Part shown: positions 28,801 through 43,800 of the stretch, piece by piece | How positions within the stretch are numbered: the first letter of the stretch is position 1 | Layout: each line of letters starts with the position of its first letter | From: Larimichthys crocea | Lineage: Eukaryota; Chordata; Actinopteri; Sciaenidae | Direction: 5' to 3' | Assembly (NCBI RefSeq): GCF_000972845.2 | Contig: NC_040025.1 | Location: forward strand, 16,060,126-16,124,125 | Length of the DNA: 64,000 nt | Translations under genes and position numbers: made by a program | The notes under the pieces: model-generated | Told to the model about the DNA's origin: nothing | What the model saw: only the letters and a program-made list of their open reading frames with translations | Database searches by the model: none

Positions 28801-31800
28801 CATCATTACAGCTGCCAGCTTACCCGTATTACTTGCAGGTCCTTATCTTTCTGAAGGAGCACCTTCTCCAGATCAGCTACTTTCATCATTGTTTCATTCT
28901 CAACCTCCAGCAGCTTCTCCGTCACCTGGGAAAGCAGACGGAGAGAGGAACAGAGATGAGAGGTGGTGAATTTTAAAAATTGATCCACAGCTCGGGCATC
29001 ATTCCCAGTTCCACTCCCTCCCCTATACACTGTGCATCATCGATAAGAAATAAGATATACCCAGCAGCATGACGCAGCAAGAGCATGACACAGCTTTTAG
29101 TTTTGATTTTGAACAGCAGATTACACATGTTGCACAGGAATTCACAGGGAATCTTCACCCTTATCCACCCCCCCATCATTCCTGACCCCTGAGAGCAGAG
29201 TTTGTTATGAAATTCCTAGAGTGATGTCAGGGGCTGCCTACGACCTTTCCATGTGAAGAAGGTCTTTGCAAAGTGGCGTGGGATGCGAAGGCGACTGCCG
29301 AGAAAGAATGAGCCAACACAAGAACAATATTAAGATTGTTTCACGCGCAGTACTTTCCAGAGTTCTCCACCCCGTAATTATTCTGAACCACTTGTGAAAT
29401 GCAAACACTGAGTAAATTTCTAATCACCACCTAGAAACAGCCAAGTTAAGTACATGGCTGGTGAACCACAACAATCTCATAAATTGGCCCAGAGAACAGT
29501 GTTGGTGGTCCAGAGTGGGTGGTGCTCTTACATGGGACAGGTGCTCCTCCAGTTCCTCCACCTTCTCCAGGGCTGCATTCTTCGTCTCCGCATCTTCCAA
29601 CAGACCACCCACGTCAAACACGTTATCCAGGTAGGCCTGGATCTGCACCGACAGCTTGTCACTCTCTGTATGTTTGCATTTCTGACACGAGGGAGAAGAA
29701 ATTAGCACTGGTGATACTCACACTATACAAATACTCTCAACCCAAGGAAGTGTTTTCATCATCTTACCTCCAGGTAATCATCCAGTCCCAGCTTTGTGAA
29801 TTCATACTGCAGATGGACCCTGAAATTCATGTCCTCAACTGAGTGGACCACAATGTTGATGAACTGCATGCAAGCAACCTAGAGCACAGACGCAGACAGA
29901 TTTAGATCCAAACATATTGAACCGGATATGATCCACTTATCCATAATACAAAGTGTATCTTACCATGTAGTCAATGTTTCCCTCCTCACAGCGGAAGTAA
30001 TCCATCAGTCTCTCAAAGCGATGCTTCTCTTTACACACCTAAAATTTAAACAATGCAGCAATGATTGGTGATTTAGTAGAAGTAGAAGTATTTTTTTGAA
30101 ACTACAATACAATATTACGATCACAGATAAAATGTGGGAGGAAACTTTTGAGAGCAGACATATCCTGACAAAAACCCAACATGTAAGTATTTTAAAACTC
30201 CTTGTTGTATGTCAGAATATAATAATTAATCTGATTTATGTTGGAGGGGTTGGTGGGTTTAAAAACACATTTTTATGAAGAAACAGGCATCACTTACAGA
30301 TAACTATGTATTTAAGATTAAAGCACTGTCTTTCTTTCTACTTATCAACAAGATCAGCCATCCTCTGTGCTTATAAGTCTGTTGTTTCTTGAGTTGATGC
30401 AATGATTGTATAATAATAGTTTCTCTAAAGTCCTCTATGTATCTACTGTATTACATTAATTCATGTGATAAATCGTAGTATAATATAAGGTTTTGTTTTG
30501 ATTAAACACATTCCAGGATCAAAAATAATCCACCCCAAGAGTTTTTTCTGTATGTAAACAGAGGATAACTTCCTCCATTTGTAACAACAACCTCTGCTTA
30601 TTATCATAATTCATGGGAAGGGAAGCCAGTAAAAGATGGGGACAGATTTTCTTAGCCAGTTTCCTACACAAAAATATACTGGAATGGAAAAGGGAAAAAA
30701 GGTCCATGCCCATTTCTAACAATCCTAACTAGAAATAGTAGTAGTTGTGGACGTAACACATGATTACTGGTACAGCTGTGGTGGAATACCATAGGTGGCC
30801 ATCTTGTGAGATTTCAAAGAACTGTCCTCTTGTATCAATGTAATATTTAACCAAATACCACTGCAGAAACACCACCTTGTTTTGACTAGTAGGTTGATTA
30901 ACTCTTGCCTCTCTCTGGGGCTTTTGGACTGCGAGATAATTGTCTTGTTCCGGTGTTTAGATGACTGTGCAGGCAGAAACCGAGAGGCTAAGCAAACCTA
31001 GGTCCACTGGCTCCCATCAGGGAGTTGATCCTTATCATCGTTCAAGGTTGGCTCACATCTGGTGTCTTAATGAGACTAATGACCTCAGACAGGCCACCGT
31101 AGAGTTTTGCTTACACCCTCAGTACACATAAAAACTTCCTCTGCACTTGAGTGCCTCAACTTTCATCCCTGTATACTGGCCCTTTATGGCCTAATGCACA
31201 AGACTGATGTGGGATTTATTTTTTCACATATGCAATCTCCACAGAGTTAGCTTTGTATTAACAGCAATGTATAAACAATGCAACTCTAGGTAGTAATGCT
31301 TTTAATTTGATTAAAACATTGTACTAGGCACCTCCTTGAAGTTGTCAAACGCTGAGAGGATGATCTCATGACCTCCTCGGACTAGACAGACGGCAGCCAG
31401 CAACTCAAGGACCAAGGCTTTTGTTCTGGAAGTACAGGAGACACTCATTAAGACATCATACCTGGATTAAGTTGATCGTCAAACAATAAAAAGCATAATA
31501 TTTATGTCAAGATTTACTCAAAGCTAATGCAAATATATCAACATAAAGGAGTTGAAATCTATAATTAAGTCTGAAGCAAGGACAGGTCTGTATAGCTTTT
31601 TAAGTGTTTACCCTCCCAGCCTTCATTATGAAGTGATCAGCCCTAGCGGTTTACCACTAATCTTCCTTTAGTAAACATTCCTTTAACAGCCTGTATATAC
31701 GCCTCTGATCCCCAACTTCAGAGAAAAGCTGAGCCCCATGGAGAATGAGAGGCATATCATATGAACTGGCTGCAGGGTTTCCCCTATTGTTTGACCCAGC

Positions 31801-34800
31801 CCTGTGCCTATGGAGACGGGGGCCTCAGTTCTTACCTTGAGTTCTTATTGTTCAAGCTGAGAGCAATTTCATTGACTGCATGTGCGTGGGACATGACCAT
31901 ATTGAAGCCATACTGCATGAAGAAGACAGAGAGAGAGAGAGAGAGAGCGAGAACAGGATGTGGTCAGAAAAAGCTAAGTATATTGAGAATGTAACTGCAC
32001 AGGAAACACAGACACTAACTTTTTTATGTTATATTGTGTGAGTTAGTCTTTACAATACTGTTCCCTTTAAGTGGGCCGTCAGTGTCACTGTTTGGTACCT
32101 GATAGTTCATGATTGCTCTCAAGCACATGATGCACACATGCACATCATCTTTTTGGCTGACGAGGCGGGAGTTCTTGATGGTTTTGCTGTTCGAAACTGA
32201 GCCATAGCTGCAACAGATGACAGAAGTTAATATCTGGTGGAGATTCAGGAATAAAACTCAGTGTTTTCTTTACTTTAAATGTGATGTTTAACCATTGTTT
32301 GTTTCATGTATTTCTGAAGTTTAGCTGGTCATCATATGACTCTTGTTTTAAGTATGTCACATAGAGAAAGGCAGAGAGAGAGAAAATTACAGAGAGCTGA
32401 GCCTGACAGAAAAAACTTTGATGGCTTTTGAGGTTACAGATGCATTATGGGAGATGCCTGGTTTCCTTGCTGCTGTCAACAGACCGAGGTTGAAGCACAC
32501 AGACTGCTATTATGTAACTGTGTTGCACAGTCATCATGCGCACATAATATTACTTTTCTTGTACCAGTTTATAAATGGCTTATACAGTGTCTCCTGAACA
32601 AGCATATCTGAATCATAACATTTTCCATGGTAATACTACATGATATATAACGTTAGTTATACCAATAAAGATTCAGTAGTTATCTTAATCTGGAAGTTAT
32701 TCTTCTTTTCACTCTTATAAAACCATTTACTACTGTCAGACTTTACGTCTTATGCCTCTTCATCTCCTGTCTGTGTGTGGCTCAGAAGAGAATCACAACT
32801 GTCCAACATATGTTGCAGCTCACAGCTGGCTCTCATCTGAGCACAGTGCAGATGCACATCTGGACAGATGAGGGAAGACCATTAACAGAGAGAGGCGCAT
32901 AGGCCAAAAGGTCAAAGACTTTAGTTTCTATCTCTGATACAGTGCCTTGAGGTCAAGAGAAAGGTCAGCAGACCTGTAACACCATCAGCCATTCAGATGA
33001 TATCCTGAAATCAAACAGCATCAACACAACTGGCTTGCATGCTAATACATGTTCATAGCATTCAAGGTTAGCAGAGCAAGGCAATAACAGGGATAGGTAA
33101 CAGCGGAGAAGCTAGCTTAGCCATACGTACCGGAGGACAGACTGGCGGGCAGAGCGCACCAGTGTATTGCAGAACGGTTGGGTGCCTGTATGGTGCAGAT
33201 CCTCTATGGACCTGCTCCAAGATTTAGTTTTATCCAAGAATCCTTCTTCCCCATTCTCCAGACCCTCAAAATCCAACCTGGGCCACATACAGACAGACAG
33301 ACAGACAAGCCAACATAGAGGCACAGAGGGGTGTAGATGAGAGGCACGGAGGAGGTTAGGTCAGCGAGGCAGCTTGGTAGAGAGCCAGGGGTTATCACAA
33401 GAACTGTCATTACGCTGCACGATAAAGCTCAGCACAAAGATTCTGACCCATTCAGGCAAGGTATAGCTCTGCACTACATCATGTAGCATCTGTCCAGAAA
33501 CACATTCAGTTTGCCAAGTATGCAACAAGGCATACAAACACATCCAAAGAATGCAAGAATGCAATTTGCACATTTTTAGATGCACAAGCAGTTTGTTACA
33601 AGCTCTACAGGATACAACATATTAACTCAGCAGCTGGATCCACTGCCCAACCCAGTTCCTTAGGAAAGGTTTTGGCAACCGTCATGAAAGATGTGTGTGT
33701 GCATGTGTGAAGTGTACTCACATGACAGCACACTGGGCAAAGGAGAGGTACTCCACCAGGACGTCAAGACCTCTGTTCTCATCATTGAGGAACTCCCTGA
33801 CCCACCTGTGACGCACAGGGACATAGAGAGGTTAGCAGGGCACCAGATCGAGAACACACCCTTATCCTTTAGGGCTAGAGAGAAACAGTGAGAGAAAATG
33901 GAGATTGTTGCACTTAAAAGATTCTTATTTTTGCTTTTGATTACGTTCATTATAATAAATTGAATAATTTGTGGTTTTGGACTATATTTTATGACGTCAC
34001 ATTGAGCTCTAGGATATTGTGATGGGCATTTTCTCTGTTATCTGATGTTTCAGGGACCAAACGATAAGTTGAGAAAATAAAAAATAAGAGTACAGTTGTA
34101 CCAAGAAAAGTTAAAACATGATAATAATGACTGGATTTAATTAATGGCGAGGAAGCATAAAAAAACAAAAAAAACAAAGTACTGACCAAGGTAATTGCTA
34201 AGATCTGGGAAAGAAACACAAGCAGTAAGATAGTTAACAGGTTTTAAAGAAACTAGGTTAGGCTTATTGGTGGGAAAAATAAAATAAAAGCAAGATAAGT
34301 ACAATCAACTAAAGCTTTACAACCTGTCCTATTATGACAGCTTGTGTTTCTTCTCTTCTGACTTATTGTTGTCGCCATATTTCAATATCTAAGCATGTGT
34401 GTGTACATTGTCATAACTTACACAAAAATAAGACCAAAGTTACCAGATTTATGCTTTAAGGCAGCTCTGAAGGGGGTCTCCCCTCCCCTGACTGAAAGAA
34501 CTTGGCAGGAATGCCATGGAAAGTAAACTAGAGCAAGGCTTCATATTTCTTCCCTATTTAACTCCAGTTTTGTGGAGAGAGAAATAACTCCAAACAAAGG
34601 AATTCCCATTGCGATGAGAGAAAGAATGTGGAGGGCATATGGCTGAAGGAACTGGGATCAGGTCAAACCCCTGACAGTCGACAGTATTTAGTCTGCCTCC
34701 CCCACAGACTCCCTTTAACCTCCTCCCCATTTCTTCGGGGGGAACTTCAGGGGGGAACAGGATTGGGGTAAAAAGTTCTTAAAATAGTCCTGATGTGCTG

Positions 34801-37800
34801 GTTCTGATGACGAGTCAGCCAATGGCGAGTCAGACAGGAAAGCAATCAAGGGCCTCAAAGTAGTGGAGGGAGGGAGGGAGGGGGTGAAGGAAAGAGAGGT
34901 GAGGAGAAGAACAGAGGAAAGCAAACAAAGCAGTAAGAAAAAAGTAAGAAGTAAGATTCGGGTGCAGGAGGAAAGGGGAGGGGTGGGGGTTGATCATCAG
35001 TTTCCTGTCTACCTACCCCCCAGCCCTCCCCTTTCTCCCTCCTTGCCTCTGACCCCTCACTCCTTCCTCTCTCACTCCTTCTCCCTTCCTCTACTTCTCT
35101 CCAAACCAGTTGCTATTTCAGATTTTCTTGGCAATCTCAGGAATAACACATCAGAAAGGGCCCAGGATCCAGACACACACAATAAACCAGCATCTGTTAC
35201 ACTTAATCCCACCCAAAAAAAAGTCTTCTGAAAATAGCTTTCTTTTTTCTTTTTTGCCTGTGGGTCTTTCTGGGAAATGCATTGAAACAGACCTTTATTG
35301 ATGAAGTCTAATGGAATATGAATTATTCTTGGAGGTCAATGAACACTAAGGAAAATCAAAGCCTTTTTACAGGCTTTCTTTTGGTTTGGGAATTCAGTGG
35401 CACGTCACTGAAGCACATTTTTTATGTGGAAGTATTTGCGTGACATCGGATTATAAAGTCATGTCTGCAACACTGAAGATAAAGACTCGAGGGGCTCATG
35501 GGAACATCCACATGCACAGTGGGTGCATTGTGAGCTGTACAGTACTGCATGCCTATTGTCTCTTACAAAATCTGGCAAAATAACACAAAAAGATTGTTTG
35601 CTTTAAAATGTGAGAAATGTGTAAACATAAAAGTATCCTTGTGTGTGTTTTTGTGCTTTTCACTGGGTTCAGCAATGGTCAGCAAGGCTTCCTGTCCCTC
35701 TGGCATACACAACAAAGCTTCCTGCTCGACGCTATGGGGGCGTGGACGAGGCAGCACAATGGCTACCATCTGGGCATTATGAGGAACAGGTCTATGAAAT
35801 AGCTCTTCAGAGCATGGCAAGTTTAGAACAATGGGGAATATCTGGGCACCAGAGAGAGCTCCGGGTCCCTACAGCAGCAAGAGCACATTCTTTACAAGGG
35901 TAAACAGTAATGTGGTTATCTTAAGCTCCGTGCACAAATAAATAGATCCGTGTAATTCACCAGAAAAATGGGAGCGATAAGTTTGAGATAAGTATTGATT
36001 ACCCAATGTGGTTTGTCCTCAACGATATCTCCAGCTCCCTCAAGACTTTTGTAGATTCCTGTACCCGCCTGCGAAACTTCTGTAACAGAGAGATTTACTG
36101 TAAATGTATCATCATGTAAATACTACATACTACTACTTAATGAGCAGTGAGAGGTTAAATCAATGCAGAACCAGAGATCTCGGCTGATCCTTGGTGCCTA
36201 CATTACACACAATGCAACAGTTCATTCAGAAATTGTACAGTAGTGTGTTACAGCTAATATAGCCTTGAGCTGCAAGCCTCAAGCAGGGATGAGAAGCAAG
36301 GTTGCATCTCTTTAACTCCACACCTTCAGATTGTTTTTTGTTTTCTAACTATTGAATCCCAGTTGACATTGTCAGCGGGATCCACACACCTGTTTTCACA
36401 TATTCAGTAGTACTCCCAAAGACCTTTAAACAGATTTTGATGTGTAAAATCGGAGTTCTCCTTAAAGTAGACATTACATTTAAAAGGTAATTTGTATAGT
36501 CCCACCTTTCGCGTGACTCCAGGATCTAAGTATCCTCGTAGCTTCTGGATGTAGGTGTGAGGCGGATTCTTCACCTGAAACCTCTCCTGGAGACACACAA
36601 CAGAGTAAGCATTGTAATGTGTGTTTGCTGAAGTCACAGTGTTGTTGGGAGATGAGTAATGTAATGATGGCAGGTGTGTGTACATTGCGAATGCTGGTTT
36701 GATAGTTTATGAATAAGAGTTTTATGAATGCACCTGGTCGCAGATCAGGTCCCACTTCTTCTCATTGTCGTACTGTCTGAGGAGCCGGGCTTTGTCTGGA
36801 GGCAAGTTCATAGAATTCTGAAAATGCAAACATGTAAGCATGAGTTTAATTTATATCCACATATTTCCCTTTTTCTGTTTGAGTATTTATAGCTACTGTG
36901 ACAGAGTGTGTGTCAGTGACTGGCGCCACCAGCAGAACACAGCTCAGAATTTTAGGGACTTACACCATGACCTCACTTCCTGTGTTGACTTTCAGCATCC
37001 TGCCGCAGGAGATGAGTCGAATCTCCTCTGCGCTCCCAAGTCTCACTATCACTCAGGCAACACTTTTCTTTTAACCACAACAAGCTGCTATCAGAGTACG
37101 GGCCTATTACTGGACCTGTCATCTAATCCAACCATAAAAACACTTGAACACCACACGAGACGTCCTGAGGCAGCCAGTTTACTGTCGCTCAACTTAAACC
37201 CTAAATGCTCTAATTTGTGTTTAGAGACCAACCCACTTAAGCATTTTATGTCCTCGTGACAACTGTAGAAGAAATAACACAAACTATTGGACAAGTTTTT
37301 GACTAATGGTTTCCTTGACAGAGCCAAGAGCTTGTAAACAGGGGGTTGACATGGAAATCCTAAAAATGAGGAAGCTCAATAATATGAGGGAGCTTGCCAG
37401 ACACTGAAACTGATCGCCTCAGCGATTCTCTTTGAAGATCCATGAGGGATTGTTTGCACTCATTTACACCCATATCAACAGAATCCTGGAAGCCGGGCCA
37501 CAAACGGCCTGTCCGCTTGACATTTAACCTGTAGCTATAATTCAGCCTGCCGTCTAAAACACAACACCCTGTTAACCCACTCCAGGCCAGATGTGATGTT
37601 CACAACGGCATTGTGCCACCGGTGGAGTATTTGATACATGGAAAATGACATACGCTCGTAGGGGTGGAACATCACATGTATTTTAAAATTAGTTTTCCAC
37701 ATCAGGACCACATTGCTCACTCTATCAGCACTTCATGAATCATGTTGCCAAAAGAGGACTGAGTACAGAGGTAAGGAAACATTTATTTTACGGAGCTGAC

Positions 37801-40800
37801 TAATAATTTCACATTAAAGTGCACATTCTTGTTAATTCCACAGCACACTCAAAAACACATGCAGAAGCCTTAAACGGCTGATAGCTGCCATAGAAAAGCC
37901 CTCTGAGGACTTCAACAAAAATGCATTGCCTGACAAAGCTACAACAGGTTGTAACTGCACATATGGGGCCTTTAACATAACCTGCTTTATAAATCCCACG
38001 CAGGAGAGAAAAGAGAGGCAACATGCATACCAGATGTCCAGAATTACAGGAGGAATGTGTCCTGTTTATAGTACTAGTTTATAGTAGTAAATTTTCTCTC
38101 TTGTCTGACCCCCAAGTTGCTCCCTCTCCTCCTCAGTCACTCCTGGGAGAATTTTTTTTACTAACAACAGTAGTAGGAACATTGTGCTAAAGAAGAGGAG
38201 AGGAGTATCTTCTATCTGTATCCGTTACTAATAAATTATCTGTCTCTGAGAATTTTTAACAAAGACTAGTCACAATTTTAATGGAAACAAGTAAAAAATC
38301 TGATGGAATTAATTACACTGATCTCTTTAATTTTCACTGGCTGCACTGATTTAAAAACTACTGTAAGCCGAATATCTTTAACAAAACAAGACATTTGAGG
38401 GCTTCACTTTGGGTATTTTTAAATTATTTTCTGACATTTAGAGACAAAACAATTAATCAATTAATCAAGAAAATAATCTGCAGATTAATAATCATAAATT
38501 CCTGATTTACTGTATCTATGACTAAAAAGTTGGACCTGAGTCCAACTAATATTAAGTGGATCGACTCAAAGCAAAGAATGAGAAGAGCCAATTGCAATAA
38601 CTGGATCTCTTTAATACACTCCAGATAATGTTCCATGGGCTTGAATTTAGATGCATACACCTGAAGGGTAAATGAAAACATAAGCCCAGATATCTACTCC
38701 ACAACAACTGAGGGGCAAACAGGCAAAGAGCAAGGTCGCCTTTTGTGGTAATGTAATGAAGGCCAGACACACAGATGTTCATGAATTTAGTAATGTCAAA
38801 GGAGCAAAATAAAGTGTTTCACTTTCAAAAACATTAATTATAAGTGGGGAAAAGTGTAAAATTTTCAATCAGGATCTTAAATGTCATGATGAGCAATGAA
38901 CTGAAGACTTTGATGTTGATGTTATTGCACTCTTAGTCAGTTGGAGCCTCAGGTTATGTAAACAAATACAGGTGGGACTGTGTGCAGATGCATAGCATAT
39001 CCTGGAATGATAGAGGAGGTTGAAAAGGTTTCTCCTGTGACAAAAAAACAGGGGATGTTTCCTTTCTGACTAGATTTGGGTAATTTGAACCAACTAACCC
39101 AATATGGCTAATTTCATTTCACTTTCTCCCACAGTGATACAATCTTGCACTTCCTGTGTTTATAAGAGGCAAGAAAGAAGTCGTTTTATGGGAGAGAGGG
39201 AGCAGTGGATTCACAGGCCCATTTTAGGGGTAAAATACTACAGAAATGCCAAAAATGTTTGGGGCTTGTTATGTTGCCATGTAGCCCACGTACTTTCTCC
39301 TCCACGCCTTTCTTGTTTGACCTGAGACTGGTTTGACGATAGATACAATGTGGAGCTTTGTTTTGATTTGGTGCTATGCCATTCCCATCCTTTGACATTT
39401 GAGCTATTTTTTTCCTCACAGAAAATCACTAACAATGGCTAGTGGGCAGGGTCAGCGTATGCCCCCTGGTGCTCTGTGGAGCAAAATCTGGCTAAAACAC
39501 AACACCAGTACATTGGACAACCAGATGAACTGGTTCTATTATCACCACTGTCTCTCTAATTATTAGGCTCCCATTGGCAGCCAGAACAGGACTTTCCAAA
39601 CAGAGCTACTGAATAAAACACCCTTAATTTAGTTAAACTTCATACATATTATTAATCTTGTTTATTCTTTCATATAAAAATCTCTTGTGCATGAATCAAA
39701 ATATAATAGTAAATATGTAAATATAACACATTCAGGTTTTAGACAAGCAATTTGAAGATGTTACCATGGACTTTTTTCTATTTTCTTTACACACTTTACA
39801 GACATGAATTATACAATTAGACTAAAATGAAACAATAACCCTAAAAAAAAAGGAAGCGTTTAATTGATAGTGACAATTGAGTTTGATTGCAGTCCTTGGA
39901 TAAGTATGTAGAAACAAAGAAACGGAAGGTGAGACAAGCGTTTAGAGGTGAACGGATGTTGTTAAGAAGATTTAAGCATAGGAGTAACACCGGTCAACAG
40001 ACAAGGCATAAACTCTAAAACAGAGAGACATTTGAGCCTGACAAAGGAAGACAGAAGTTTTAAAGACTCAACAGTTAAAGTAGCTGATGGGGTCAGGTTG
40101 CCGGTTAAGGATGCATGGAGAGTCCAAGAGAGCCATCAGGGACTCAGTAGAGTGCTCCAACCCCCACAACTGAGGGGGGATACTGCAGAGCCCATGGTCA
40201 CCTCAGACTTTAGAGTCAACAGGGCAACTCCATCTGCCCTAAACCGGACAGCTTCCTAATCTGAGCTGATTTATACAATAAGCCTTGAGGTGAGCTTTTG
40301 ACTCACAACTCCACAGAGACAAATGGAGAAGTGGCAGCATGTTTTCCTCCCCCTGATCTTCCTCACAGCTTCACACTTTGAGATAAGATACCACCACACA
40401 CCAACCTAAAGTACTCCTAATGTTAGAAACTGTCCTCAAACTGCTTGTTTGTGTAGTAGACACTGCATTGTGTGCAAAGTGTTCCTTTGGTTGCAACCAG
40501 TCATGCATGAGAAGGTCACTCTGCAAGATCTGTGTGGTTAAGACATATCTGTGTTTCATGTTGTAAAGTACTATGATGATTAAAGAATTTTCCATTTTAA
40601 AAAACCTGAAATATTTTTCAGTAAGTTGTTTAATTATGATATGTTTTAAAGCCAAGGTGGACTATATGATCATTATTTACTTATATGTATGTGCAGCATT
40701 CTAGATCAGCTTTATATAAATTTGTGGAGGCTTGCAGGTCCATGCAAACTGGGCACAGTTGTATCCACAACACAATAATAAACAGGTATTGTGCTTTGCT

Positions 40801-43800
40801 GTATATCATATAAGTCGAATTTTCAGACTGAAACAACCTAAAAGTGGCAGACAAAACAAATGCAATGTGATTCTCTTTTCTGTGCTCTCTCAGTGAGTTG
40901 GAGTTTGTGTTTTTTATCTATTTTGGTAGGTTTACACAAGCCAGACTTAGTTGTCATCAGCTCACAGGGAAATGAGTGGGTGGCTGAAGAGCTCACAGTG
41001 CTGGACAGAGCCTGTGGCAGTCCAGACACTGAGACCCAGACAGTCCTCTTTACCCCCAACAAGTCCGATTGTCTGCTCATCAGGGTGGGGTCCAGGAAGA
41101 AGGAACCTGTGGCACGACTAAACTTTAAGCTGTCCCGGCAACTTAATCAAAGGTCACAGTCACACAACAATACACTGAGCTTAAAACACAAAGCAGGCCA
41201 GGGTCATTTATATGCTTATGCATAACCTATTTATACACAGAAATTCAAGGTGCGTCGGATTAGTATTACAACCAATACATGATAAAAGAGCATTGCCCAA
41301 AATGATTTTATTGGTTAAAGTCTTTGTTTCAACAAAGACTTTAACCAATAAAATCATTACATTTTAGTTTGCAGTTTAAAGACATGAGGATTAAAATAAT
41401 CTTTTTGGTTTTGTTACAACTTAAACAACTGACAAACTGACTAACAGTCTCGATAAAAAAAGCATAGATCAGCTTTTTCAGATGCTGTTTAGACATTAAT
41501 CCTGTAACTCTTGTGGTACTTTTTAGCGGATAAAAGGTTGACACTGTAAGTGATTTCATTTGGCCGCTGAAATGTTTGACTCAAAGATAACACGCAGATA
41601 CCTGGCCTGAATTTTTCATGAAGCATTAAACAGAAATGTAAATGTCATCATTAATATCAAAGAAAAATAAATCTTGCCTAGCTTTAATGGGAATAAAAGC
41701 ACATTTCTGAACATAATTCAATAATCTGGTAACAAAGGGAAATACTGGACCAGCCAGTGAGCAGCAAGATAAAACCAGAAGCTATTTAATGAAGGGTACC
41801 TTCTGAAGAGGGTTGGAAAGAGCCAGGCCACTGATCCCTATCAGAAAGTAGAGCCAACAAGGAGGCAAAGAAAACAGAATGAATATGGGACCTGGCATGA
41901 CTATGTTTTCTTTAAGCTTATTAACTGAGATTATTTTAGTCTCTCACAATGAGAAAAAGAAAGTGATGCACCAGTTACCAGAGGTAGCTTGATATAGTTC
42001 GAGATAAATGTGTCCCTCAGGAAAAAATACGAAATAAGTAACCATCACATGGGCTGATAAGGAAAGGACGGGTAAATACAGAGCCAACTTCTGGGCATCT
42101 GTCATCTGTCACACTGTACATGACACACACGCATACGTACGTACGTACGTTATATATATGACTACATGGGGTGGGGTTTGCCAAGTCAGATGACCTGATC
42201 AAATGACATCATCCATGCTAAGTGTGAATCAGTGTATGACAGCATCTGAACTTATTGTACTAGCTTTTCATTAATGACTGTCAGTGCTATTGTTTGGATT
42301 CATCCTTTTCCTTGATAATGAAACACAATGTGTAGACAGGATGAGGCTCAGCTGATGTCGTCACGGGGCTGCAGGGACTTCCTCTGCTCTTCAGGAAATC
42401 AAAAACTGCACTAAGTAGAGACAGGTTTGTGCCAAAGCAGTTGCCATGTAATACAAGAGTGTGTGTGTTTTTGCACATCCCCTCCAACAATGTGTTTATG
42501 TGTGTACGAATGAATTATAGGTGTTTTTCCAGCTCCCAGGTAAGCCTTCCTGAATTGAAAGCGACAGAGCAGAGTGTGAGAAAACACTGCCCCCCTTTCT
42601 TTTAGCAGATACCCGATCACCCTATCGCCCTTTCTGCGAGGTAACCTGAACCAAGCAATCACAACAAAGCATGAGTCCTGCACAAAGATGCTGGAAGACC
42701 GGGAGGCCAACAAAGCAGATACTACCAGCTCTCCTAAAGACAGAGACTGAAGGTGGGAGGGAGGGATAGCAGAGAGGAGAAGATGTTTTTCTAAGAGGTG
42801 GAGAGGTATATTTTTTACCCCTCCCTGTCCAAGCCTCCTGACACTGGTCCCTGTTTACAAAGCAAATATAAACAGAGTCAGTTAGGAGCTTGTTTATCAA
42901 GATATTCACATAAAAGGTAAAGGCACGCTCCTCATTTACATGCAAACGCAGAGCCAGTGACCAAACCACATTCTTGACACGTGAAAGCGTAACACCACTG
43001 ATACAAACACAATTAACTGTAAGAGCTTTTCATTTTCCAGCCCTCAGACAATAAAAACAGAAAATGTGCTTAGTTCCACAAAAATAGAGAGATATCCTCA
43101 GTATTGATAAATAACTGTTCAAACAATGAAACACTGAACGGAAAAGTTCAAAATTATGTCTTTCAATTACTAGTTTTGGCAGTCAAAGAGTCTAAAGATC
43201 AAATTTAGAATAATATAAAACAGAGGAAAGCAGCCAATCATACATTTCAGATCATATTTATTGTTTATGCCTGTTAGTGACTTAAACCGTTTATCAGCCA
43301 TCAGAAGTCTTGTTGTTTTTGTCGACTATATATCTGATTACTGTTCGCTTCAGTCCTACAATAGACGAGAGCACAAACAATAGCCGTTTAAAAGGCTGAA
43401 ACTTTCCCTAAGTAGCTTTACAACTCAAATCATGGAGTGTTAAATCCCCATTAAATCGGGAGTTTAAAGGCTACACAGTTTACAGCTGTGGTGTGAAGTT
43501 TTCAATCTCTTTTAGCCCTCTCTACCCTCCTGCTAGTTAACAACCTTCCCTTCTCCAGTACAGTCTGAAGCCCCTTCTCTTCTCCCATGAACTCATGTCT
43601 TCTAGTCTGTGACCTCTGAGTCACTTTGTTGAGAGAAATAACTTTCCCTCCAGTCCCTTCTTTACAACAAACGTCTAAATGGACATTCCACGGCCAATCA
43701 AAGCAACAGGAAGTTGGTGAAATGCCATTTTTTTAGTTGATAAATCAAGAACCACCCCACAGAACCCATTTGCTGATCCATGTGACATGGTAATGATCGA

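Noticed and set aside
40860..41225. 121-residue open frame on + strand in fmnl3 intron 1
   Set aside because: No family resemblance, no flanking exon partners, and length within chance for this base composition.
41790..41850. Short open segment with AG/GT-like ends on the minus strand ([20 protein letters not shown])
   Set aside because: Looks membrane-like, but inclusion in fmnl3 would break the frame (38 bases between the candidate splice sites), and no neighbouring exons of another gene were found.
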